From an uncultured Bacilli bacterium (GTDB lineage: Bacteria > Bacillota_I > Bacilli_A > RF39 > UBA660): 7,092 bases of DNA. The stretch is taken from contig CAOWNX010000036.1 of the NCBI GenBank assembly GCA_948552115.1, positions 1-7,092 on the forward strand, written 5' to 3'. Positions 1-6,094 of the stretch are shown here, in pieces. The notes beneath the pieces were generated by a model, which was not told the DNA's origin, did not search any database, and was given only the letters and a program-made list of their open reading frames with translations. Made by a program: the position numbers and the translations under genes. Position 1 is the stretch's first letter; each line of letters begins with the position of its first letter.

Positions 1-354
1 TGACGGACCATGTGAATCGATTCTCCATTGTAAAATTTGTAATCTATATCTTGTTCTTGCATTTCTACTAAATACTCTTCGGTATTCCCATCTAGCTCCC
101 CTACTTTTCTTTCACGTAGTCTTTCATCAACGTAAATGGGTAGCTTAAGCTCTTCACTCAAATATTTTGCACTTCCAATAGCAGAAATATAATTGGAAGA
201 ATAAATGGTATTTACTTTGGTAAGTTCTGGCTTTTTTTTCACCTTTGAAACTTAAAGGACACATGGATCTTTTTTCTTCTTCATTTTTTCTTCGAAAATA
301 TTTTAATTCACTATCTAATAAATAATTATTGGTTATAAAATAAATTGTAGTCAT
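1..354 (-). pseudogene. Histidine phosphatase (phosphoglycerate-mutase-like) gene, frameshifted, catalytic motif missing, runs off window
   Basis: The gene opens with MTTIYFI, the first beta strand typical of histidine phosphatases. Next should come the RHG motif carrying the phospho-accepting histidine, but the sequence reads TNNYLLDSE. A family-like segment, LSFKGEKK, follows at residues 34-41. The frame is then lost near an A8 run at 232-239 and closes at 154. In the next frame the similarity resumes with KPELTKVNTIYSSNYISAIG, then DERLRERKVGELDG and NGESIHMVR at the window edge, matching the family's YSS, ERxxGE and GES stretches. Removing one A, or a short deletion between GEKKA and PEL, would explain the frame change. 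The ATG overlaps the stop of the COG2426 gene as ATGA, with an AGGA ribosome site before it, so it was translated as part of that operon. It is probably decaying. A divergent protein plus a sequencing error is less likely, because the RHG loss is independent of the frameshift. Confidence 0.72.
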
Positions 355-866
355 GATATCACTCTTCCTAAAATTCCATATGATATTATTAACATGATTA
401 TTCCTGCAGTGATTACTCCAAGGGTTGCAGCAAGGAATGATTTTTTCTTATCCATATTTAAAAGTGCTGCAATTAAACATCCCGTCCAAGCACCTGTTCC
501 TGGTAGTGGTATTCCTACAAATAAGAATAAACCCCAATATTTTAATTTTTCAATTTTATCTTTTTTAGAATCAGCTTTTTTTTCACACCAAGTAATAAAT
601 TTTCCAATGACTGGCCACTCACGCATAATACGAAATAACGGGTTAATTAACCAAAGGATAAATGGAATTGGAATGATATTACCTATGAAACAAATGAGAT
701 AACTCTGCCACATGGGAAGCCCTAGCATACTTGCTGCTAAAAGTCCTCCACGTAATTCTAATATTGGAATCATTGAAATAATAAATACTATTATGTTTTT
801 TCCAACTACGGTTCCAGCCCATGAGCCGAAAAGTCCAACGATAAAGGTTGTAATTTTATCTGTCAT
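351..866 (-). CDS. COG2426 / 'small multidrug export' family membrane protein
   Basis: This 171-residue polytopic membrane protein has the usual length for the family. It carries the two family signatures: ELRGG (residues 37-41), after a first hydrophobic segment of about residues 24-36, and GIPLPGTGAWTG (118-129). A second hydrophobic stretch lies at about 55-75, a charged cytoplasmic stretch rich in lysine at about 95-109, and hydrophobic segments at about 111-136 and 144-167. The multidrug-export name is historical. From memory, remote-homology work places the family near the DedA/VTT membrane proteins (lipid-scramblase-like fold), so the substrate is unknown. An AAGGTGA ribosome site precedes the ATG. 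It lies 36 bases after the upstream unknown gene with no terminator between them, and it overlaps the phosphatase gene downstream by 4 bases, so these three form one operon. Confidence 0.88.
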   Translation of the reverse strand: MTDKITTFIVGLFGSWAGTVVGKNIIVFIISMIPILELRGGLLAASMLGLPMWQSYLICFIGNIIPIPFILWLINPLFRIMREWPVIGKFITWCEKKADSKKDKIEKLKYWGLFLFVGIPLPGTGAWTGCLIAALLNMDKKKSFLAATLGVITAGIIMLIISYGILGRVIS

Positions 867-902
867 ATTTTTTCACCTTTTTTCTTGTATGTTTATGTTT
901 CT

Positions 903-1877
903 TTAATTAATTTTTTCATATCTACTATAAAATTCATTTGATATCATTATTTGCTTTTTTTCATTATTTTTAAAAATAATTTCATAAGGAAACCCATTTT
1001 TTTCGTAATTATACTCTTGTCTCCCAATTTTTAATATTTTCTTTTTGTTTGTTATGTTTAATATACCATTGTTTTCATATACTTCAGTATATAAGTCCCG
1101 TTTTAAAATGTATTCATTTTCCTCTTCATCTAATAGATAATCTGTAGTATCGTTTAGGTTTCCAATCAATAATGCTTTAATTTCTTTTCCTTCGTTATTT
1201 TTTACCTTCATTATTCTTCCTTCATCCGTTTCAAATTCTAAGGTTCCATCATAATTATATTTTAATGTTCCATTTTCTCCAATCAAAAATGTTTTTGTTG
1301 GTATTGCTTCAGTATAAGGGTTTCCAGAAAAATCCGTTACCTTTCCATTTATTTTTAAATAGACATCACTATCTCCACAAGTTGTATATTTGATATTTGA
1401 TGATAATTGAATTAAAGATATCTGTTCTTTCTCTTTTCCTTCATAGATTTTTTTCCATTCTTCTTGAAATCCTTCCAATAAAATGTTCGATTTTTCATCA
1501 CGTAGTAAAGCTGATTTATATACATTATTTTTATTTGTTAAAATATATAAGTAGGAACGTAATTGATAGCCACAACGACTATCACTTACAATACTTGTAA
1601 TGGTTTCGTTAGGAATTTCTTTTTCTATCTCTTTCATTGTGGATTTTATTTTCAGTTTTCCATCTTGGATAGAAATTGATTCTAATTCAGGATCATTGAT
1701 TTCTATAATCGTTTGATTTGGACTTTCTTTGTAAACTTCTAATTCTTTTAAATTTATTTCTTCATAGCCTTCGCTTAATTCTGCTTTGTTTAGCCAATTT
1801 TTCAAAGTAAAAAAACAAAACAACAGAATTAAAAATCCACTTAGAATCATCGTCATTGTCATTTGTTTCTTTTTCAT
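903..1877 (-). CDS. Unrecognised membrane-anchored extracytoplasmic protein
   Basis: I do not recognise this 324-residue protein. It has a basic N-terminus (MKKK) and one hydrophobic segment at about residues 8-26, ending FFTLKNW. There is no lipobox or clear signal-peptidase site, so a signal anchor with the rest outside the cell is the best reading. The outer part is hydrophilic, rich in E, K, N, I and T, and looks mostly beta, with G/N turns such as NGTLKYNYDGTLEFETDEG (residues 202-220). Besides C21 in the membrane segment it has only C102 and C167, in RCGY and TTCGDS, which could form a disulfide. The start is ATG with an AAGAAG-like ribosome site and a promoter at 1900-1928. It leads the operon with the COG2426 protein and the damaged phosphatase. 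The function is unknown. Confidence 0.8.
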   Translation of the reverse strand: MKKKQMTMTMILSGFLILLFCFFTLKNWLNKAELSEGYEEINLKELEVYKESPNQTIIEINDPELESISIQDGKLKIKSTMKEIEKEIPNETITSIVSDSRCGYQLRSYLYILTNKNNVYKSALLRDEKSNILLEGFQEEWKKIYEGKEKEQISLIQLSSNIKYTTCGDSDVYLKINGKVTDFSGNPYTEAIPTKTFLIGENGTLKYNYDGTLEFETDEGRIMKVKNNEGKEIKALLIGNLNDTTDYLLDEEENEYILKRDLYTEVYENNGILNITNKKKILKIGRQEYNYEKNGFPYEIIFKNNEKKQIMISNEFYSRYEKIN

Positions 1878-1899
1878 TTTATTCTTCTTTCTTTATTCT

Positions 1900-1928
1900 A
1901 TTATAATCAAAATTTTTTTGATTTGCAA
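1900..1928 (-). promoter_or_regulatory. Sigma-A-type promoter of the unknown/COG2426/phosphatase operon
   Basis: Minus-strand -10 TATAAT (1900-1905) is perfect. With a 17-base spacer, TTGCAA (1923-1928) matches four of six -35 positions. The expected transcription start is near 1893, giving a leader of about 15 bases to the ATG at 1877. It lies immediately downstream of the terminator at 1934-1969, so the operon has its own start. Confidence 0.65.
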
Positions 1929-1933
1929 TTTCT

Positions 1934-1969
1934 AAAAATAAAAAGGAAAGAAGATAGCTCCTTCTTTCC
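1934..1969 (-). terminator. Intrinsic terminator closing the two-component/small-RNA region
   Basis: On the minus strand a perfect 9-bp stem, GGAAAGAAG with CTTCTTTCC (1961-1969 and 1945-1953), encloses a 7-base loop and is followed by TTTTTATTTTT (1944-1934). There is no T tract on the plus-strand side, so it is directional. It would end both the candidate transcript starting near 2073 and any read-through from the kinase gene, which has no other terminator. Confidence 0.88.
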
Positions 1970-2073
1970 AAAAGTGTGAGTTTGAGTTTATATGTTATTT
2001 ATATTGTATAGAGTTTTTAATATATTCGTAATATATCGTGTAGCTTACAGTACTTTATCACTCTCCTTTCGAT
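1934..2073 (-). ncRNA. Candidate small RNA (about 130-140 nt) between kinase gene and terminator
   Basis: A promoter-like element with regulator repeats (2080-2133) and a strong intrinsic terminator (1934-1969) bracket this stretch. No ORF of normal kind fits. An AAAGGAGA Shine-Dalgarno-like sequence occurs at 2063-2070, close to the predicted 5' end. The only canonical start near it is a GTG one base after AGGAG, leading to a 14-codon frame ending at TAA, which is too close for normal initiation. Inside the transcript an AT-only 7-bp inverted repeat with a 3-base loop lies at 2020-2036. The stretch could be a small RNA under two-component control, a leader that feeds the 1877 gene by read-through, or a tiny peptide gene. 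The promoter and terminator are seen; the RNA itself is inferred. Confidence 0.42.
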
Positions 2074-2079
2074 GTATAC

Positions 2080-2133
2080 ATCATACAAAAGAATTATGAA
2101 GTTTCTGTGAAGTGAATGTGAAAGAATGGTAAA
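2080..2133 (-). promoter_or_regulatory. PhoB/PhoP-type direct-repeat operator with -10 box
   Basis: On the minus strand the hexamers TTTACC (2128-2133), TTCACA (2117-2122), TTCACA (2106-2111) and TTCATA (2095-2100) follow one another at exactly 11 bases. Nine bases further on is TATGAT (2080-2085), five of six matches to -10. No good -35 box is present, as expected of an activator-dependent promoter. OmpR/PhoB-family regulators bind such repeats, one per helical turn (for Bacillus PhoP, TTAACA-like boxes with 5-base gaps). The same TTCACA unit precedes the adjacent response-regulator gene, which makes that protein the likely binder. The weak outermost copy lies just beyond the kinase stop codon. 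Confidence 0.6.
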
Positions 2134-2141
2134 ATTTTACA

Positions 2142-3542
2142 TTATTTTTTTTTCTTGGCTTTTTTGGTTTTAAAATAGAATGTTGTACCCTTTCCTTTGA
2201 TGCTGTTTACGCCATAATCAAAGTTATGAGTTTCTAATATTTTTTTTACAATAGATAAACCAATTCCAGTACCAACAATATTACGTTGATGATTTTTTTC
2301 GTTTTTATAATACTTATCCCAAATTAAATCAATTTCACTTTCTTTGATTCCTTTTCCAGTGTCACTAATTTCTATTGTGTATTTTCCTTTTTCTTCTATA
2401 ACTCGTATGGTTACGGTTTTATCTTTTCCTGTATAGTTGATTGCATTATTAATGAGATTATAAATTACTTGATTAATTTTATTTTTATCTGCATTTATAT
2501 AAGCCTCTGGTGGCATTTCTATCACAAAGTTGTAATTTTCGGTTTCTTTAATAATTTCATATTTTTTTATAATTTCTTGTATTTCTTTGGTAATGTCAAA
2601 CGTTTCTTTTTTTAAGGTATCGGCATCGGCTTGCATTTTTGATAATGACAAAATATCATTTACTAGTATGTTTAAGCGGTCTGTTTCCGAAATAATGATA
2701 TTTAGATGTTCCTCTCTTTTTTCATCGTTTTTATAAGAAATATCTCGAATCATTTCAGCATAGGCTTTGATCATTGTAAGTGGCGTTTTTAAATCGTGAG
2801 AAACGTTTGCTAGTAAGTCTCTTCTTAGTTCATCGGTTTTAGAAAGCTCTTTTTGAGCAACATTTAGGCTTTCTGCAAGTTCATCAATTTCCAATATACC
2901 ATTTTGTTCAAATTTGATATCATGGGTTCCTTGTCCTAATTTTTTTGCTTTTTTGGTAATTTCTAAAATTGGTTTGGTAATTTTATGAGATAGAAAATAC
3001 GCTATAGTACATGCAAATACAATGGCAATTACAGTTAAATAAATGAGTTGTCCTTTTAATACAACGGAAGCATTGCTTAAATCTTCTAAGGTTGTGTAAA
3101 TAAAGATGTATCCAACGCTTTTTTTTATTCCATAGAGATATGCTTTGGCTTTGTATTCTTGGTTTACTAAGCGAATGGCTTGCATTTCTTTATCGGATTC
3201 AATGATTTCTTTTTGATATTTTATAATACTTGTATTATTTTTTCCGAGTTCACAACCAATCATGCGTGTGTTGTAGTTATAAGTTTGATATGCCGAAACA
3301 TATTCGATACATACTTCATTTTTGTAGGCGATTTCTTCAAGTAAGCTTCCAAGGGAATCATTTTCTACTTCTTTGATGGTATTGGAAATTTTGTTTAGGT
3401 TTTTGACTTGAAAGTGTTCATAAGAGATATTTAAGTAAATGGCTTGAAAAAACCAAAGTAATAGTAAAATAGAAGCGCTAAATGTTACTAAATAAAATAG
3501 GGTTTTAAATGTGATACTATTGGTTTTACTCTTTAAACTCAA
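2142..3542 (-). CDS. Membrane sensor histidine kinase (PhoR/OmpR-partner type)
   Basis: This 466-residue class I sensor kinase has a TM1 at about residues 13-36, an external domain at about 37-163, a TM2 at about 165-185, a HAMP linker at about 186-238, and a HisKA domain with the H-box ANVSHDLKTPLTM, whose phosphorylated histidine is H249. Its HATPase domain has an N-box NLINNAINY (N366), G1 SDTGKG (D394), F-box IWDKYYK and G2 GTGIGLS (424-430). All catalytic motifs are intact. The external domain has two cysteines, C78 and C97, that could pair, and resembles no sensor fold I can name, so the signal is unknown. The start is TTG at 3542, 17 bases inside the regulator gene, with an AGGA site about 7 bases upstream; no ATG occurs before residue 94, past TM1. 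It phosphorylates the regulator encoded just upstream. Confidence 0.93.
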   Translation of the reverse strand: MSLKSKTNSITFKTLFYLVTFSASILLLLWFFQAIYLNISYEHFQVKNLNKISNTIKEVENDSLGSLLEEIAYKNEVCIEYVSAYQTYNYNTRMIGCELGKNNTSIIKYQKEIIESDKEMQAIRLVNQEYKAKAYLYGIKKSVGYIFIYTTLEDLSNASVVLKGQLIYLTVIAIVFACTIAYFLSHKITKPILEITKKAKKLGQGTHDIKFEQNGILEIDELAESLNVAQKELSKTDELRRDLLANVSHDLKTPLTMIKAYAEMIRDISYKNDEKREEHLNIIISETDRLNILVNDILSLSKMQADADTLKKETFDITKEIQEIIKKYEIIKETENYNFVIEMPPEAYINADKNKINQVIYNLINNAINYTGKDKTVTIRVIEEKGKYTIEISDTGKGIKESEIDLIWDKYYKNEKNHQRNIVGTGIGLSIVKKILETHNFDYGVNSIKGKGTTFYFKTKKAKKKK

Positions 3543-4188
3543 ATTTGTATCCTATTTTGCGAATTGTTGTAATACAGTTTCGATATTTTCCTAAATTATT
3601 TCGTAACGTTTTGACATGGGTATCAACGGTTCTGTCATCGCCATAAAAATCGTATCCCCATATGTTTGTAAGTAGTTGTTCTCTTGATAATGCAATGTTT
3701 TTGTTATCCATAAAATATTTTAGTAATTCGTATTCTTTTGGTGTTAGGTTAACAGGTTTGGAATCAATGGTTACTTCATGGGCTGTATCATTTAGTAAAA
3801 GAGTTCCAAATTGATAGGTGTTTGTGCTTTTATCACTTCTTTTGGTTATGGCTTTAATTCTGGCTACGAGTTCTTTGGGACTAAAAGGTTTGGTAACATA
3901 ATCATCAATTCCAAGCTCAAATCCTAGTAATTTATCAAATTCTTCAGCTCGTGCAGATAACATGAGCACAGGAATATCTTTTTCTTTTTTTAATTCTTTT
4001 ACCGTTTGGTAACCATCTAATTTGGGCATCATAATGTCCATGATAATTAAGTCGAAATCTTGGTTTTTGGATAATTCTAAAGCTATTTTCCCATCTTCTG
4101 CTTCCATTACTTCATATCCTTCTAATTGAAGATATTCTTTGATTACTTCTCGAATTAGTTTTTCATCATCACATACTAAAATTTTCAA
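3526..4188 (-). CDS. OmpR/PhoB-family response regulator
   Basis: This two-domain transcription regulator has 220 residues from the preferred TTG start. The receiver domain (about residues 1-115) begins MKILVCDDEK and has acidic pocket D7/D8, phospho-acceptor D51 in LIIMDIMMP, switch serine S78 and K101 in VTKPF. The C-terminal winged helix (about 125-220) has NLTPKEYELL and the recognition-helix stretch DDRTVDTHVKTLRNNLG. An in-frame ATG at 4203 would add five residues (MRGDN), but AGAGGTGAT, an excellent ribosome site, lies between that ATG and the TTG at 4188, and the predicted transcription start is only about one base before the ATG. TTG also gives the family's standard beginning. It heads the operon with the kinase and probably binds the TTCACA repeats at 4224-4240 and 2095-2133. 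Confidence 0.95.
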   Translation of the reverse strand: MKILVCDDEKLIREVIKEYLQLEGYEVMEAEDGKIALELSKNQDFDLIIMDIMMPKLDGYQTVKELKKEKDIPVLMLSARAEEFDKLLGFELGIDDYVTKPFSPKELVARIKAITKRSDKSTNTYQFGTLLLNDTAHEVTIDSKPVNLTPKEYELLKYFMDNKNIALSREQLLTNIWGYDFYGDDRTVDTHVKTLRNNLGKYRNCITTIRKIGYKFEFKE

Positions 4189-4210
4189 ATTATCACCTCT
4201 CATTGGGAAT

Positions 4211-4240
4211 ATTATAACAAATTTGTGAAATTTTCATGAA
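4211..4240 (-). promoter_or_regulatory. Two-component operon promoter with two TTCACA-type repeats
   Basis: Minus-strand TATAAT (4211-4216) is a perfect -10 box placing transcription start near 4204. Upstream lie TTCACA (4224-4229) and TTCATG (4235-4240), exactly 11 bases apart, with no good -35 hexamer at 16-18 bases. The repeats match those after the kinase gene, so the regulator probably controls its own operon, as is common for PhoB/PhoP relatives. Confidence 0.65.
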
Positions 4241-4255
4241 AAAGATTCTTTTTAT

Positions 4256-4288
4256 CAAAAAAAAAGAATAGAATTTTTTTTCTATTCT
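4256..4288 (-). terminator. Intrinsic terminator of the ZIP/patatin/YebC unit
   Basis: On the minus strand a 9-bp stem, AGAATAGAA with TTCTATTCT (4280-4288 and 4265-4273), with a six-A loop is followed by eight T (4264-4257). The first two bases of the stem are the last two bases of the YebC stop codon TAG (4287-4289). The stem is AT-rich, but the T tract is strong. It separates this unit from the two-component promoter. Confidence 0.82.
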
Positions 4289-5009
4289 AAGATTCTAAAT
4301 CTACGTTATGGTAAATTTCGGTTACATCTTCTATTTCATCAAGCATTTTATATAATTTCTGGAAGGTTTCTAAGTCTTCCCCGGTTAATGTTACTTTATC
4401 TTTTGGATACATTCCTTCTTCGTCGAGTTCATAAGTAACATCTGGAATTAATTTTTCTAAGACATCTTTTACTTTGTTGTGTTCAGTTGGTTTGACTGTA
4501 ATAATAATCTCGCCATTTTCGTTTTCAAAATCAATTAAATCAATTCCTTCTTCGACTAAAGCATTAAAGATTTCTTCTTCTCGTTCGCTTTTTACACTAA
4601 TAATTGCTAAGTAATCATAGTTATAAGAAACAGAATTGGTAACTCCAAGTGATTTATGAACTTTATTGAATGCTGCTCTTACAAAACCAACGGTACGATT
4701 TACGTTATCCGTTAATGTTTTGATAATCAAAGTTGAAGATCCTGGTCCAAATCCTTCATAGATTACGGTTTCGTAGTCTTCTGCGCCTGCACCTTTGGCT
4801 TTTTCAATGGCACGATGAATGATATCTCCAGGTACTTGTTCTTTTTTGGCTTTTTCTACTAAGCGTTTTAATAGTACGTTACTTTCTATTTCTGGAATTC
4901 CTTTTTTGGCTGCTAAGTAAATTTCTTTGGCATAAGTAGAATATAATTTTGCCTTGGCAGCTCCAGTTTTTTGAATGCTTGCTTTTCTAACTTCATAAGC
5001 TCTTCCCAT
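4287..5009 (-). CDS. YebC/PmpR/TACO1-family protein, YeeN/YeeI branch
   Basis: This full-length 240-residue cytoplasmic protein runs from MGRAYEVRKASIQK through YAKEIYLAAKKG (about residues 26-37) and EKAKGAGAEDYETVIYEGFGPG (69-90) to DNVNRTVGFVRAAF (101-114) and the C-terminal YHNVD (233-237). The YEGFGP and NVNRT motifs mark the family, and the overall pattern resembles Bacillus subtilis YeeI more than the canonical YebC. Older annotation calls these proteins transcriptional regulators. Recent work on bacterial YebC proteins and mitochondrial TACO1 supports a translation role, relieving ribosome pausing at proline-rich sequences. The usual glycine pair before the central loop (GGxxG) is replaced by HKSLG at residues 118-122. 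An AGGAG ribosome site lies 9 bases before the ATG, and the gene starts 29 bases after the patatin stop. Confidence 0.93.
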   Translation of the reverse strand: MGRAYEVRKASIQKTGAAKAKLYSTYAKEIYLAAKKGIPEIESNVLLKRLVEKAKKEQVPGDIIHRAIEKAKGAGAEDYETVIYEGFGPGSSTLIIKTLTDNVNRTVGFVRAAFNKVHKSLGVTNSVSYNYDYLAIISVKSEREEEIFNALVEEGIDLIDFENENGEIIITVKPTEHNKVKDVLEKLIPDVTYELDEEGMYPKDKVTLTGEDLETFQKLYKMLDEIEDVTEIYHNVDLES

Positions 5010-5032
5010 ATTTACACGCTCCTAACTGTTTT

Positions 5033-5038
5033 AGTATA
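5033..5038 (-). promoter_or_regulatory. Possible weak -10 box before the YebC gene
   Basis: Minus-strand TATACT (5 of 6 matches) sits in the 29-base gap after the patatin stop codon. I see no acceptable -35 hexamer at 16-18 bases upstream and no terminator in the gap. The gene is therefore at least co-transcribed with ZIP and patatin, and an internal promoter is only a possibility. Confidence 0.25.
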
Positions 5039-6094
5039 CTACAAAAATTTTAATTCTCCTATAAAATCATATATAAAATGTGATTTTTTATAATGTTTTT
5101 TTACGTAATGAAGAACTTTTGGAAGACGATAGATTTGGTAGTAGTAAATTTTTTCTTTTTCCATAATGTATTCTAGCGATTTGATAATTGCTGCTTTATT
5201 GGTTTTGACACGAAAGAAGTTTTTGACTCTTCTTATTTTTCGTTCATCAATCTTGCGAATAATCCAGTTGAAGTACGATTCTTTTTTTCTTTTGAATGTG
5301 TAAACATATCCGTCGAGATTTCGTAAAACTCTTAAAGTGTCATAATATCCCATGTTGATATTATCATGAACTTTTTCATCATTTAATTCTAAGACTCCAC
5401 CTACACTTCTGGATGGTTTGATGTAAGTGATATCAATGTCTTTCTTGGGTTTTCTTGTGATGTTAATGCTGAGTCCTATGTTTAAGCGAACGACATATAC
5501 TTTTGTATATCCTTTGTCAATTAACATATTTACTGGACTATTATCATAAAATCCTCCATCAATATAATATTCATTATCGATAGTTTTTTTCATCCGAAAT
5601 AGTGGCAAGAAGCAACTTGCTAAGATATAATCGTGGATAGAACCTTGTTTCATTTGTTCTTTGAAAAGGTAAACTGGTTTCAATTCTTTTACTTTTACTG
5701 TACAAAGTCCAAAGTCTTTTTTACTGTTTCTTAACTCTTCTTCATTGACATGCTCTTTTAAAATTTTTTCTAATCCTTCGGTTTCTACTCCGCGATTTTT
5801 TAACATGCGCATGGCACCTTTTATGGTCATTTGAACAAATTTAAAATCTATTTTTCGGTGATTAATTTTTTCAATGTATTCTGGATTGAATCCAAGGGAT
5901 TCTGCAATATTTATTTTTTTCCAAAATTCTAGTAATTCTTCTTCTTTTCCACAAGCAAGCATGGCACTATTGAAAGAACCAATACTGGTACCACAAAATC
6001 CATCAAATTCTAAACCGCAGTCTTTCATCGCATAATAAGCTCCAATTTGATAAGATCCTTTGGTTCCTCCGCCTTCTAAAGCGAGTCCTATCAT
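5039..6094 (-). CDS. Patatin-like phospholipase
   Basis: This 351-residue patatin-fold acyl hydrolase of the bacterial RssA/YjjU kind would cleave acyl esters of phospholipids with a Ser-Asp dyad. The oxyanion loop GGGTKGSYQ is at residues 8-16. The nucleophile elbow GTSIGS holds S37, and the acid is D179 in YIDGGFYDNSP. There is no signal peptide or membrane segment, so it should act in the cytoplasm or at the inner membrane face. The C-terminal part (about 265-350) is strongly basic (K/R/Y-rich), which could favour contact with anionic membrane lipids. The ATG overlaps the ZIP stop codon as ATGA with a GGTGG ribosome site, so the two are translationally coupled. The lipid substrate and physiological role cannot be read from the sequence. 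Confidence 0.92.
   Translation of the reverse strand: MIGLALEGGGTKGSYQIGAYYAMKDCGLEFDGFCGTSIGSFNSAMLACGKEEELLEFWKKINIAESLGFNPEYIEKINHRKIDFKFVQMTIKGAMRMLKNRGVETEGLEKILKEHVNEEELRNSKKDFGLCTVKVKELKPVYLFKEQMKQGSIHDYILASCFLPLFRMKKTIDNEYYIDGGFYDNSPVNMLIDKGYTKVYVVRLNIGLSINITRKPKKDIDITYIKPSRSVGGVLELNDEKVHDNINMGYYDTLRVLRNLDGYVYTFKRKKESYFNWIIRKIDERKIRRVKNFFRVKTNKAAIIKSLEYIMEKEKIYYYQIYRLPKVLHYVKKHYKKSHFIYDFIGELKFL

Noticed and set aside
351..354. Possible TGA-as-tryptophan (Mollicutes code)
   Set aside because: TGA ends two genes at natural family length in ATGA overlaps, and tryptophan is encoded by TGG.
394..906. Plus-strand open frames opposite the COG2426 gene
   Set aside because: They mirror a well-supported conserved gene, have no ribosome sites or family features, and no promoter faces that way.
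1397..1600. Plus-strand open frame opposite the unknown protein
   Set aside because: It is antisense to a long coherent gene with promoter and membrane anchor, and its product is low-complexity with no support.
2031..2064. Minus-strand 14-codon frame beginning GTG right after AGGAG
   Set aside because: Only one base separates the Shine-Dalgarno core from the GTG, too close for normal initiation, and the peptide has no recognisable character. It is kept only as an alternative within the small-RNA entry.
2129..2140. Perfect palindrome GTAAAATTTTAC just after the kinase stop codon
   Set aside because: It is AT-rich, short, has no loop or T tract for a terminator, and overlaps the weakest repeat. 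It is not distinguishable from background in this composition.
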